Shown: positions 8,472 through 16,518, numbered from the stretch's first letter. The stretch: DNA of 20,672 nt from an uncultured Collinsella sp. (GCA_900553165.1 USCN01000004.1:1-20672), one strand, 5' to 3'. Translations and numbers: made by a program. The notes: generated by a model from the letters alone, not told the origin.

Positions 8472-11362
8472 CGCCGCCGCTCGTGGCGTGCGCGCCACAG
8501 TTGCAGATAGTGCCCGATCTGCGCCGATTCGATGCGCTGGTAGGAGCTCGTGGGCAGCGACGTTAAGAACTTCTTTCCGTAGCCCTTCGTCACCAGGCGC
8601 GGGTCGGCCAGAATCAGCACGCCGCAATCGGTCGACGAGCGGATAAGGCGGCCGGCCGCCTGCTTGACCTCGAGCACCGCCTCGGGCAGCGAATAGCGCG
8701 CCCAAGCGCGGTCTTCGCGCAGGTTGCGCTCGCACGAGAGCGGGTCCGTGGGGCTCGAGAACGGCAGCTTGGGAATGATGACGCAGCGCAGTGTCTCGCC
8801 GCTGGCGTCGAATCCCTCCCAGAAGGCCTTAAGAGCAAAAAGCGACGAGGTCGGCTCGTTGATAAACCGGTCGCGCAGGCGACGAGGAGATGAGTTGCGC
8901 TGCTGGCAGTTGAGCTCCAGACCCGCACGGGCCATCTTGGGCTCAACGCGGGCGTACAGGTCTTCCATGTCGCGCCGATTGGTAAACAATGTGAGCACCG
9001 ATCCGCCCATGGCAAGATGGGCGTCGACCAGCACGCGCTCGAGCGCCGTAAGATAGCTCTCACGATCGCGCGGATCGGGTATATCGCCCGCAACGACTAC
9101 AGCCATGTTCGAATCAAAGTCGTAGCTCGAGTCCAAGTGCAGCGATGAGGATGTTGAAGCACCGATGCGATCGAGGCCGACCGCGTGGTTAAAGTGTTCA
9201 AAGCTTTTGGACACCGTCATGGTCGCCGAGGCAAAGATAGCCGTGTGAACCTCGGGCAGCCACTCGGTTGCCAAGGCCTCGCCAATGTCGATGCGCTCTG
9301 CGGTCATTGACTCTCCGCCGGCACGCAACCTGCGATTGACCTGCAGCGAATACACGTAGTGTTCATCGGTGCCGTCGATGATGAGTTTGAGGTTCTCGGC
9401 CAGCTCGTGCAGGCGGCGCGAGATATCGCCCAAGTCGACAACAACCTCGGGCTTGTCGGCGGCGACGGCTTGCACCAGCGCGTCGACGCACTTGTCAGCT
9501 TGTTCCAATGCATCGATGGCAGCGTAGGCCGACTGTAAGAAATCATGCCAGTCGTCAGATTCGCGCAGCTCGGGGCCAATCCATAGATTGGCATTGTCAT
9601 AACCCCCACGGGCACGGCGGCCGAGCTCGCGAACGCCATCGAACACGTCGGCGATTGCCATGCTCGCGCGCGCAACCGTCGACGTCGCCTTGGCAGTAAG
9701 GCCCAGATAGAGCGTAGAGCCCTCGGAGGTTGCCAAATCACGGGAGACCTGGCTTAGCGCACCGGTGCTCGAGCCACCCAGGCGCTCAAACAGAACGCGT
9801 GATTCGTCCGCCGACACCACGCGCGCCCACTGACGGCGCGCCTCGCGCTCGATAGAATGAGCCTCGTCGATTACCCAATGACGAATCGGAGGCAAAATCC
9901 TGCCCTCGGCCGCAACATTGCGGAACAGCAGGGAATGGTTGGTGACCACCACGTCGGCATGCGCTGCACGACGGCGAGCGCCGTGGACCAAACATTTATC
10001 AGGGAAAAACGGGCAGAGGCGACGAGCACACTCGCGCGAGGCCGTCGTAAAGTCGGGGCGGTTGACGCTGCGCCACCGAATGCCGAGCGAGTCGAGGTCG
10101 CCATCGGCTGATTGGCAGACGTACGCCATAATGACCGCGACCGCCGTGAGCGTGTCCGCCGGATCGCGCTTGGTGGTAATCTCGACCTGGCCGCGGCTCA
10201 TGCGCTCAAGCTTGCGCAGGCACGGATAGTGGTCATAGCCCTTGAGGGCGCAAAATGACAGGCCACCGTCCAGTTGCTCGGCAAGTTTTGGCAGCTCATG
10301 GTACATGAGCTGGTCGGCAAGATTGTTCGATTTGGTCGCAATACCAACCGTGATGTTGTTACGGCGTGCTGCCTCGGCAAAAGGCACCAGATAGGCCATC
10401 GATTTGCCGACGCCCGTGCCCGCCTCAATTACACGATGAGTGCCCGTGACCAGCGCATCGCGGACCTCGAGCGCCATCGCGATCTGCTCATCACGCGGCT
10501 CGTAGGTGGGATACATGCGATTGACCAGGCCACCTGGCGCATAGTCTGCCTCAATCTCCTCACGACTCGGCATCTTGAGTACCGGCAGTTCGTCGGCGTC
10601 CACCCGATCGTCGGCGCGATCGGCCTTGAGAACGTCAGCACGAGCGGCGCTGAGAGAGAAGATAGAACCAGGGTTCTGCCCCGCCAAGAATGAGAAGATA
10701 GGACGATAGGACCAAGGCACATCCGGATGCATGTCGGCTAGGCGCGCCATGAGGCCCTGAGGCAAGTCGGTGAGCGCCACGAGCAACACGCGCCATACGC
10801 CACACAGGGCGTCGACGTCGGCATTGGCACGGTGTGATACCGAGTCACAGCCAAACAGATCGGCCATAAAAGACAACTTGTGCGAGGCCAGGCGAGGAAG
10901 CGCGATGCGCGACAGCGCCAGCGAATCGATCCAAATATCGCTCACGTTGACGCCGCCTTTGACCGACTCGATAAACGAGCGGTCGAACGTGGCGTTATGT
11001 GCGATCACCGGGCAACCACCGACAAAATCGGCGAGAGCGGCGACGGCCTCAACAGCCGACGGGGCATCTGCCACATCGGCATTTGTAATGCTCGTGAGCT
11101 CGGTAATCTCGGCGGGAATCAGCTGCTTGGGATGCACGAAGGTATCGAAGCGGTCGACGACCTCGCGACCCGAAAGGCGGGCCGCCGAGATCTCGATCAG
11201 CTCGTTGTCCTGCACCGAAAGACCCGTTGTCTCGGTATCGAGGACGATCACATCTTCCTCAATAAGGCCGAAGGACTGTGTTTTGGCGCGCTCGGCAAGC
11301 GTGGCATAGGAGTCGATGACAAACTGCGGCGTTCCTGACAAAACCGCGTCCTCGATTAGCAT
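8468..11362 (-). CDS. dinG: DnaQ-like exonuclease / DinG-family helicase fusion
   Basis: A 964-residue nuclease-helicase. Residues about 35-200 are a DEDDh 3'-5' exonuclease: VLDTETTGL (D42, E44), AHNATFD (D127) and HRANAD (H177, D182). Residues about 285-960 are a superfamily 2 XPD/DinG-like helicase: Walker A EAGTGVGKS (313-321), DEAH (499-502), and motif VI-like EVKQAAGRLIRS. Cys381, Cys445, Cys450 and Cys457 are spaced like the four iron-sulfur ligands of DinG/XPD, so a 4Fe-4S cluster is predicted. This architecture matches the long DinG proteins of Gram-positive bacteria, although some lack the cluster. The likely role is unwinding damaged or structured DNA, with trimming of 3' ends. The ATG lies inside the last codons of ddl (7-bp overlap), so translation is probably coupled. 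It is convergent with the WYL pair. Confidence 0.93.
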   Translation of the reverse strand: MLIEDAVLSGTPQFVIDSYATLAERAKTQSFGLIEEDVIVLDTETTGLSVQDNELIEISAARLSGREVVDRFDTFVHPKQLIPAEITELTSITNADVADAPSAVEAVAALADFVGGCPVIAHNATFDRSFIESVKGGVNVSDIWIDSLALSRIALPRLASHKLSFMADLFGCDSVSHRANADVDALCGVWRVLLVALTDLPQGLMARLADMHPDVPWSYRPIFSFLAGQNPGSIFSLSAARADVLKADRADDRVDADELPVLKMPSREEIEADYAPGGLVNRMYPTYEPRDEQIAMALEVRDALVTGTHRVIEAGTGVGKSMAYLVPFAEAARRNNITVGIATKSNNLADQLMYHELPKLAEQLDGGLSFCALKGYDHYPCLRKLERMSRGQVEITTKRDPADTLTAVAVIMAYVCQSADGDLDSLGIRWRSVNRPDFTTASRECARRLCPFFPDKCLVHGARRRAAHADVVVTNHSLLFRNVAAEGRILPPIRHWVIDEAHSIEREARRQWARVVSADESRVLFERLGGSSTGALSQVSRDLATSEGSTLYLGLTAKATSTVARASMAIADVFDGVRELGRRARGGYDNANLWIGPELRESDDWHDFLQSAYAAIDALEQADKCVDALVQAVAADKPEVVVDLGDISRRLHELAENLKLIIDGTDEHYVYSLQVNRRLRAGGESMTAERIDIGEALATEWLPEVHTAIFASATMTVSKSFEHFNHAVGLDRIGASTSSSLHLDSSYDFDSNMAVVVAGDIPDPRDRESYLTALERVLVDAHLAMGGSVLTLFTNRRDMEDLYARVEPKMARAGLELNCQQRNSSPRRLRDRFINEPTSSLFALKAFWEGFDASGETLRCVIIPKLPFSSPTDPLSCERNLREDRAWARYSLPEAVLEVKQAAGRLIRSSTDCGVLILADPRLVTKGYGKKFLTSLPTSSYQRIESAQIGHYLQLWRARHERRR

Positions 11363-12321
11363 GCAATGCCCGCTCGACGAAGGCCCATACGGATCAGGCT
11401 GTCACAGACCTGCGGGAACGTCATGTCGTCGGTGTGGCGAATCTCATCCGGATACAGCGACGTATCGGTCATTCCGGGAATGGTATTGGTCTCGAGGATG
11501 ACGGGGCCGTCCTCGCTCACGATAAAATCGCTGCGCGAGATGCCCAGGCAACCGAGGGCCTTGTGAGCAGCACAGGCAAGCTCCTGAGCGCGAGCGTAAT
11601 TCTCGGGTGAAATCTGCGCCGGAATACGATGGATGTCCGTAGGGTCGACATACTTCACGTCCAGATCGTAGAACTCGCAGTCCTCGGGCTTACGAATCTC
11701 GACAATCGGCAGAGCGCGCACGTCATCTTCGCCGTATACGCCGACGGTGATCTCGGTACCCTCGATGCACTTCTCGACCAGTACTTTGTCGCCGTACTCA
11801 AACGCCTTGGCGATTGCCGCGGGCAGCTCGGAGGGCTCATGGACCAGGGAAATGCCATAGCTGGAACCGTTGACGGCCGGCTTCACAAAGCAGCGCTCGC
11901 CACAAACCTCGACGATACGATCGATATCGACTTCATCGCCCACCTCGAGCGCAAGGCCGGGGGCAATGGGAATGCCCGCCTTGGCGTACAGGAGCTTAGA
12001 GACCTCCTTGTCGGCACCGCAGGCGCTGGCAAGCACGCCCGAAGCCGTGTAGGGGATACCCAGGGTCTCCATGGCGCCTTGCATGGCGCCATCCTCGCCG
12101 CCGGCACCGTGCATGGCGATAAACGCCACGTCAAAGCCGCCGGTTGCCATGGTTACCATAAAGTCATCAGCAGCCGTGTCGAGCAGCTCCACCGAAGTGT
12201 AGCCGGCCTCCTTCAAGGCAACCACGACGTTCTTTCCCGAATTGAGCGAGATCTCGCGCTCAGCGGAATGACCGCCCGCCAAGACCGCTACGTGCATGTT
12301 CTCTAGGCTTTTACCCGGCAT
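11356..12321 (-). CDS. ddl: D-alanine--D-alanine ligase
   Basis: A 321-residue ATP-grasp ligase that joins two D-alanines in the cytoplasm for the peptidoglycan stem peptide. Visible features are the N-terminal VLAGGHSAEREIS (about 13-25), MHGAGGEDGAMQGAMETLGIPYTASG, the ATP-binding segment CFVKPAVNGSSYGIS, EFYDLDVKY in the omega loop, and the metal/ATP end motif VILETNTIPGMT. The omega-loop Tyr favours a D-Ala-D-Ala rather than a D-Ala-D-lactate enzyme, by family knowledge. The ATG at 12321 is chosen over Met9 because AGGAGGAGTC lies just upstream. It is the first gene of a two-gene operon with the exonuclease-helicase, and is divergent from rlmN across 85 bp. No vancomycin-resistance neighbours are seen. 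Confidence 0.95.
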   Translation of the reverse strand: MPGKSLENMHVAVLAGGHSAEREISLNSGKNVVVALKEAGYTSVELLDTAADDFMVTMATGGFDVAFIAMHGAGGEDGAMQGAMETLGIPYTASGVLASACGADKEVSKLLYAKAGIPIAPGLALEVGDEVDIDRIVEVCGERCFVKPAVNGSSYGISLVHEPSELPAAIAKAFEYGDKVLVEKCIEGTEITVGVYGEDDVRALPIVEIRKPEDCEFYDLDVKYVDPTDIHRIPAQISPENYARAQELACAAHKALGCLGISRSDFIVSEDGPVILETNTIPGMTDTSLYPDEIRHTDDMTFPQVCDSLIRMGLRRAGIAC

Positions 12322-12361
12322 GGGCAGACTCCTCCTCTATAATTTCTGCAGCTGATACCAT

Positions 12362-12390
12362 ATTGTAGCGATACCCTCTACGTTTCCCCA
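12362..12390 (-). promoter_or_regulatory. Possible ddl promoter
   Basis: On the minus strand TACAAT (12367 down to 12362) could be a -10 box for ddl, giving a leader of about 34 bases. The matching -35 position 17 bases upstream reads TGGGGA, a poor match. A TATAAT on the plus strand at 12338-12343 in the same divergent gap lacks a good -35 and lies inside the ddl leader. Neither is certain. Confidence 0.3.
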
Positions 12391-12406
12391 AAATCGAAAG
12401 GCTTCC

Positions 12407-13459
12407 ATGAATCCCAGGACTAAATCTCAGGACATTCGCGACTTGAGCCAAAACGATATTCGCGAGCTCGTGGCCGAACTTGGCCAGCCAGCCTTCCGCG
12501 CGAAGCAGCTCATCGAATGGGTCTTTGAGAAGAACGTTTGTTCGTTTGACGATATGACAAACCTTCCTAAGGCTTTCCGCGAGCAGCTTAAAGAGGCTTT
12601 TGCCTTTGACACGCCGACTGAACTAACCAAGCAGGTTTCCAAAGATGGCTCTCGCAAGTATTTGCTCGAGTACCACGACGGCGTTTCCGTCGAGACTGTC
12701 GGCATGCCCCGTCGTAACAAGCTTTCCGTCTGCGTTTCCACCCAAGCTGGCTGTGGCATGGGCTGCGCCTTTTGCGCTACCGGTCTCAACGGCCTCAAGC
12801 GCTCTCTGACCGCTCAAGAGATCGTCGACCAGGTACTTCATGTATCCAACGACTTTGGCGAGCGCGCCACGAGCGTTGTCTTCATGGGCCAGGGCGAGCC
12901 GTTTGCCAACTACGACGAGGTTCTCAAGGCGCTGCGAATCCTCAACGACCCCGATGGCATCGGTATCGGCGCTCGTCACCTCACCGTCTCTACCAGTGGC
13001 GTTATTCCCGGTATTCGCAAATTTGCCGACATCCCCGAGCAGTTCACGCTTGCTGTTTCACTGCATTCCGCCATCCAGTCGACGCGCAATAAGCTCATGC
13101 CCGGTGTTAAGAAGTACACGCTGCTTCGCCTTCACGAAGCGCTTCAGCTCTACACCGAGAAGACCGGCCGCCGCCCAACCTATGAGTATGCCATGATCGA
13201 AGGCGTCAACGATACGAATCCGGAAATGCAGGCGCTTTGCGACTTCTGCGAGGGAACGCTGTGCCACGTTAACCTCATTCAGCTTAACGACATCGAGGGT
13301 AGCCCGCTCAAGCCGTCGCCGATTCATAAGGTTGAGGATCTTCAGCGTCGCCTTGAGTCCCGTGGCATCGAGACAACGATTCGTAACTCCCGTGGTAACG
13401 ATATTGACGCCGCTTGCGGACAGCTGAAGCAGCGCTTCAAAGTTCAGAAGAACGCATAG
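12407..13459 (+). CDS. rlmN: 23S rRNA (adenine-2503-C2)/tRNA methyltransferase RlmN
   Basis: A 350-residue radical-SAM enzyme that methylates C2 of A2503 in 23S rRNA and, in many bacteria, A37 of some tRNAs. The cluster motif CxxxCxxC is seen as C116-GMG-C120-AF-C123. Also present are the family motifs MGQGEPFANYDEV, LTVSTSGVIPGIRKFAD, LAVSLHSA and NDIEGSPLKPS. The C-terminal Cys337 in DAACGQL fits the catalytic Cys that forms the protein-RNA intermediate. The length is typical. The ATG at 12407 follows a modest AAAGG site. It stands alone on the plus strand, divergent from ddl, and ends at a strong hairpin. Many T-ending codons set it apart from the GC-richer genes to the left. Confidence 0.97.
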   Translation: MNPRTKSQDIRDLSQNDIRELVAELGQPAFRAKQLIEWVFEKNVCSFDDMTNLPKAFREQLKEAFAFDTPTELTKQVSKDGSRKYLLEYHDGVSVETVGMPRRNKLSVCVSTQAGCGMGCAFCATGLNGLKRSLTAQEIVDQVLHVSNDFGERATSVVFMGQGEPFANYDEVLKALRILNDPDGIGIGARHLTVSTSGVIPGIRKFADIPEQFTLAVSLHSAIQSTRNKLMPGVKKYTLLRLHEALQLYTEKTGRRPTYEYAMIEGVNDTNPEMQALCDFCEGTLCHVNLIQLNDIEGSPLKPSPIHKVEDLQRRLESRGIETTIRNSRGNDIDAACGQLKQRFKVQKNA

Positions 13460-13477
13460 GGGAGTCGCACCCCAAAA

Positions 13478-13493
13478 CGTTTCATGTGAAACA
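13478..13493. other. Degenerate parS-like site
   Basis: CGTTTCATGTGAAACA differs from the perfect parS 16-mer found at 15640 at two positions (first base and position 8). It lies between the rlmN stop and its terminator. ParB often tolerates one or two mismatches, so it may be a weak secondary site; binding is not shown. Confidence 0.4.
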
Positions 13494-13496
13494 TCG

Positions 13497-13538
13497 AACG
13501 ACCCCGGTTGCAGGATATGCAACCGGGGTCGTTTCATT
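13497..13538 (+). terminator. Intrinsic terminator of rlmN
   Basis: A perfect 16-bp stem (AACGACCCCGGTTGCA at 13497-13512, with its complement at 13518-13533) encloses a GGATA loop and is followed by TCATTTA. It begins 37 bp after the rlmN stop. The stem is symmetrical, so it could also block antisense readthrough. Confidence 0.85.
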
Positions 13539-13586
13539 TATTGACCTTAATTTTGAATCAGCTGCTACTGGTCCCATTTTTACGGC

Positions 13587-13627
13587 CAAAATAAGGGGTC
13601 CTTGTCTCGTGAATCAGACAAGGACCC
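13587..13627 (-). terminator. Intrinsic terminator of the parA-parB operon
   Basis: A perfect 12-bp stem (GGGTCCTTGTCT at 13596-13607, AGACAAGGACCC at 13616-13627) has an 8-base loop. Read on the minus strand it is followed by CTTATTTTGG. It lies 31 bp past the stop of the small YtxH-like gene and faces the rlmN terminator, so the two transcripts are separated. Confidence 0.75.
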
Positions 13628-13649
13628 ATCACAATATGCTAAGTAATTG

Positions 13650-13661
13650 TTAGGTACCTAA
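13650..13661. repeat. 12-bp palindrome TTAGGTACCTAA, copy 1
   Basis: A perfect palindrome, identical to a second copy at 17154-17165. This copy overlaps the TAG stop codon of the small YtxH-like gene. With the preceding base, GTTAGGTACCTAA is shared by both copies. It could be an operator or another protein-binding site; no binding protein is evident. Confidence 0.5.
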
Positions 13662-13912
13662 TAGCCTACATTTTCCCATTGGTTGCTGACCCAACCCTGA
13701 TTAATCTTGGGATTCTTCGTTACCTGAGCTGTACGCATGGCAACATCTTCTGTCATAACATCCATTTTCTTCTTGGATGTATCGACAATATCTTGCGCAC
13801 TACGAAGCAAACGACCTCGAAGTTCATCGTCTGTCGCGATCTTATAGCCAGCAAAGGCACCAGCCGCGACAGTCGTCGCCAATGCAATCACAGTTAAAAT
13901 TCTATTCCTCAT
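13658..13912 (-). CDS. Small YtxH-like membrane-anchored protein
   Basis: An 84-residue protein. The ATG at 13912 is chosen because AAGGAGG lies five bases upstream; an in-frame TTG at 13930 is rejected. Residues 5-23 form a hydrophobic helix with small residues (TVIALATTVAAGAFAGY), followed by a charged helical region (KIATDDELRGRLLRSAQDIVDTSKKKMDVM) of the kind seen in YtxH-domain proteins. The Trp-containing C-terminus (GWVSNQWENVGY) is distinctive. It overlaps the end of parB by 11 bp, so it is translationally coupled to the chromosome-segregation genes and is last in the operon. The function is unknown; a membrane protein linked to ParAB is an inference from position only. Confidence 0.75.
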   Translation of the reverse strand: MRNRILTVIALATTVAAGAFAGYKIATDDELRGRLLRSAQDIVDTSKKKMDVMTEDVAMRTAQVTKNPKINQGWVSNQWENVGY

Positions 13913-14807
13913 CTTGGCCTCCTTGATCAAACTGAATCATTTCGCCAAGAATACGAGAGAGCTCTTCCTCGTCTTTAAACTCAATCTCAATCTTATTCTT
14001 TCCACGCGAGCTCTTCACATGCACGTTGGTATTAAAAACCTGACGAAGCACGCGGGCTGCCTTTTTAAAAGACTGAGGGGTTGCAGGCCTCGGCGTCTTA
14101 GGTGTCTCTCCGGCAGAAAACAACGGAGCAAGATTTTCTGTCGCTCTTACGGAAAGGCCCTCTGCAACAACCTTCTCTGCAAGTCGAATTCGAGCATCCT
14201 CATAGGGAACTGCAAGAATCGCACGTGCATGACCAGCAGTAAGTTTACCCTCAAATATCATCTGCTGAACTACTTCGGGGAGATCGAGAAGACGCAGCGA
14301 GTTTGTAATTGCAGAGCGTGACTTGCTTACTGCCTTCGACAATGCCTCCTGGGTCATACCGCTGGCATCGATGAGCTGTCGATAGCCCTTAGCCTCTTCG
14401 ACGGGATTCAGATCTGAACGTTGAAGGTTTTCGATAAGAGCAAGAGCCAGCATCTCTTCATCATTTACCTCTTTAATGATGACTGGCAATTCTTCAAGGC
14501 CAGCAAGCTTTGACGCCTGGTAACGACGCTCACCAGCGATGATCTCATAGCCGTTTCCATGCTTGCGAACCAAAAGCGGCTGCAAAACGCCATGTTCTTG
14601 GATTGACTCGCTCAACTCGCGAAGTTCAGTTTCGTTAAAGTGAATTCGCGGCTGATTAGGGTTGGGAACGATATCCTCAATAGGTAGTTTTGTTTCAGAT
14701 GCAGCATTTGAAGCCGATGCAGCCGAACCGCCGGTCTCATACTCGGCCTCTGAGACCAAAGCATTCAGTCCACGTCCCAATCCGCCACGTTTCTTTACAC
14801 TAGGCAC
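13902..14807 (-). CDS. parB: Chromosome-partitioning protein ParB (Spo0J)
   Basis: A 301-residue CTP-dependent DNA clamp that loads at parS and, in known systems, recruits SMC and stimulates ParA. The N-terminus KKRGGLGRGLNAL is typical of chromosomal ParB. The ParB/CTP-binding domain shows NQPR, LRELSESIQEHGVLQPLLVR, the GERRYQASKLAG box and ENLQRSDLNPVEEAKGY. A helix-turn-helix for parS follows (MTQEALSKAVSKSRSAITNSLRLLDLP). The C-terminal dimerisation region is basic (RGKNKIEIEFKDEEELSRILGEM). The GTG at 14807 overlaps the parA stop by 8 bp and is preceded by an AGGTGATC ribosome site. Three perfect parS sites lie just upstream of parA. Confidence 0.97.
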   Translation of the reverse strand: MPSVKKRGGLGRGLNALVSEAEYETGGSAASASNAASETKLPIEDIVPNPNQPRIHFNETELRELSESIQEHGVLQPLLVRKHGNGYEIIAGERRYQASKLAGLEELPVIIKEVNDEEMLALALIENLQRSDLNPVEEAKGYRQLIDASGMTQEALSKAVSKSRSAITNSLRLLDLPEVVQQMIFEGKLTAGHARAILAVPYEDARIRLAEKVVAEGLSVRATENLAPLFSAGETPKTPRPATPQSFKKAARVLRQVFNTNVHVKSSRGKNKIEIEFKDEEELSRILGEMIQFDQGGQDEE

Positions 14808-15600
14808 GCTTGATCACCTCTTTTGCAAGGTTCATATATGCTTTTGCACCCTTATTTTGAGGTGCATAGGTAATTACTGGTTCTCCAAAAGACGGAGCTT
14901 CTGAGATTTTAACCGTACGGGGGATTAGCGTCTTAAACGCCTTATCACCAAAGTACGATTGAACCTCCTCAACAACCTGATTCGATAGTGAAGTACGCGA
15001 GTCATACATGGTCATAAGCACACCATAGGTGTCTAAGCCCTTGTTCAGCCTTGATTTGACCATCTTCATTGACTCAAGCAGCTTCGTAACGCCCTCGAGT
15101 GCGTAATATTCGCACTGGATCGGAATCAAAACGCTGTCTGCTGCGGTCAAAGCGTTGATAGTAAGCAGGCCGAGCGAAGGAGGACAGTCAATCAAAATAA
15201 AATCGAACTCGTCCTGAATCGGCTCAAGCAAATCTTTGAGGCGGGTTTCACGTGCAATTGCGCTTACGAGCTCAATTTCGGCGCCTGCAAGCTGAATTGT
15301 AGCTGGAATTACGAATACCTTTTTGCAATTTGTATCAAGAACAAGTGATTCTGCCGGCACATCATTCAACAATGCATCATAGATGCAGTGATCAAGGTCT
15401 TCTTTTTCAATTCCGAATCCACTGGTGCTGTTTCCCTGCGGATCAAAATCGACAATCAGTGTCTTACGACCCTGCTCACCCAGTGCTGCTGCAAGGTTTA
15501 CAGCCGTCGTTGACTTACCGACGCCGCCTTTTTGATTGATGATTGCAATGATACGCGTGTCTTTTGCGCTCTTTGAACGCTTAACGTCGCGAAATCCCAC
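14800..15600 (-). CDS. parA: Chromosome-partitioning ATPase ParA (Soj)
   Basis: A 266-residue ParA/MinD-family ATPase that binds DNA non-specifically and drives origin segregation with ParB. The deviant Walker A KGGVGKST is at residues 24-31, preceded by IIAIINQ. DFDPQGNSTSGFG and LIDCPPSLG (Walker B region) follow, as does the IPRTVKISEAPSFGEPV segment typical of chromosomal Soj. The start is GTG at 15600 with AGGAGG about six bases upstream; the short basic N-terminal tail (RDVKRSKSAK) before the fold is unusual but modest. It overlaps parB by 8 bp. The 134-bp gap between its start and the rsmG stop holds the three parS sites. Confidence 0.97.
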   Translation of the reverse strand: MGFRDVKRSKSAKDTRIIAIINQKGGVGKSTTAVNLAAALGEQGRKTLIVDFDPQGNSTSGFGIEKEDLDHCIYDALLNDVPAESLVLDTNCKKVFVIPATIQLAGAEIELVSAIARETRLKDLLEPIQDEFDFILIDCPPSLGLLTINALTAADSVLIPIQCEYYALEGVTKLLESMKMVKSRLNKGLDTYGVLMTMYDSRTSLSNQVVEEVQSYFGDKAFKTLIPRTVKISEAPSFGEPVITYAPQNKGAKAYMNLAKEVIKRA

Positions 15601-15639
15601 GGTCCCTCCTGGTGTGTATTTAAGCTGTCAAACGGAGGA

Positions 15640-15655
15640 TGTTTCACGTGAAACA
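15640..15655. other. parS: parS site 1
   Basis: A perfect TGTTTCACGTGAAACA palindrome, the conserved chromosomal ParB-binding site. It lies 40 bp upstream of the parA start codon. Confidence 0.95.
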
Positions 15656-15678
15656 TTCCGAATCGATATCAACCGCCA

Positions 15679-15694
15679 TGTTTCACGTGAAACA
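15679..15694. other. parS: parS site 2
   Basis: A second perfect TGTTTCACGTGAAACA, starting exactly 39 bp after site 1. Confidence 0.95.
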
Positions 15695-15717
15695 CTGCAA
15701 GTTGTTAGTATCCATTA

Positions 15718-15733
15718 TGTTTCACGTGAAACA
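15718..15733. other. parS: parS site 3
   Basis: A third perfect copy, starting exactly 39 bp after site 2 and ending one base before the rsmG stop codon. Confidence 0.95.
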
Positions 15734-15734
15734 T

Positions 15735-16472
15735 CTAGGCAAGCGGATTCTTCTTTGCCACGCCATTTGCACGAGGCAATGAAACGGATGCTGGATGACT
15801 CTTCTTAAGAACAATGAACTCCCTGTGACCCAAGCCTTCAGGCAAATCAATTGCGTCATTCAGAAGCAAAGTGAAGCCGCAAATCTTAGCTGCTGACATG
15901 CCGGAAGCAAGCTCCTCATCCGAAGGATTGCCCTTGGTTATAACAAATAGCCCTCCATCCTTCAGATACGGAGCCGCATACTCAACAAGAATCGGTAGAG
16001 GGGCCAGTGCGCGGGCGGTTACAACAGAGAACTGCTTCTTATGGCTCCGAGCATATTCTTCAAGACGATCATGAACCGCATGGGCATGTTTCAATCCAAT
16101 AGCATGGACAAAGGAATTTACCGCATCAACCTTCTTGCCAACAGAGTCAATATAAGTAGCTTTACGATGCGTGGTTATGGTTAATGGAATACCAGGGAAG
16201 CCCGCACCTGTTCCCATATCGAGCAAAGCTCCCTCAGGAGCCTTGTTGATATAGGGGAGCAAAACAAGTGAGTCGAGGATATGAAGTACTGCAGCATCTT
16301 CTACGTTAAGAATACGGGTGAGATTGGTTGTCTTATTTGTTTCTAGAACCAAATCCAAATGCTGAATACATTTCCTCAGCTCAACATCAGTTACGCTCAA
16401 GGAATACTCTTTGCAATAGAAAGCTAGACGACTCAACATCTCGTCAGCTTGCTGATCAGTAAGTACTAACAA
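15735..16472 (-). CDS. rsmG: 16S rRNA (guanine-527-N7)-methyltransferase RsmG (GidB)
   Basis: A 245-residue SAM-dependent methyltransferase for G527 of 16S rRNA. The SAM-binding motif LLDMGTGAGFPGIPL is near residue 85. Also seen are NLTRI, HILDSL, YIDSVGKKVDAVN and VTARALAPLPILVEY, all family signatures. The TTG at 16472 is preferred because AAAGGAG lies six bases upstream; an in-frame TTG at 16520 falls in the T-tract of the preceding terminator and has no ribosome site. The C-terminal tail (HPASVSLPRANGVAKKNPLA) is usual for Gram-positive GidB. A terminator separates it from jag, so rsmG-parA-parB may have its own promoter, although I see no strong one. In known bacteria, loss of this enzyme gives low-level streptomycin resistance. 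Confidence 0.95.
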   Translation of the reverse strand: MLVLTDQQADEMLSRLAFYCKEYSLSVTDVELRKCIQHLDLVLETNKTTNLTRILNVEDAAVLHILDSLVLLPYINKAPEGALLDMGTGAGFPGIPLTITTHRKATYIDSVGKKVDAVNSFVHAIGLKHAHAVHDRLEEYARSHKKQFSVVTARALAPLPILVEYAAPYLKDGGLFVITKGNPSDEELASGMSAAKICGFTLLLNDAIDLPEGLGHREFIVLKKSHPASVSLPRANGVAKKNPLA

Positions 16473-16518
16473 CGAAAGCTCCTTTCTGACAAAAATCAGC
16501 GTATCGAGAACTTTTGAC

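Noticed and set aside
15640..15733. CRISPR-like array of three equally spaced repeats
   Set aside because: The repeat is the known parS palindrome, spacers are only 23 bp, and no cas genes are nearby.
15536..15808. A 90-codon plus-strand frame across the parS sites
   Set aside because: Its repeated VSRET peptides come from the three parS palindromes; it overlaps parA and rsmG and has no ribosome site.
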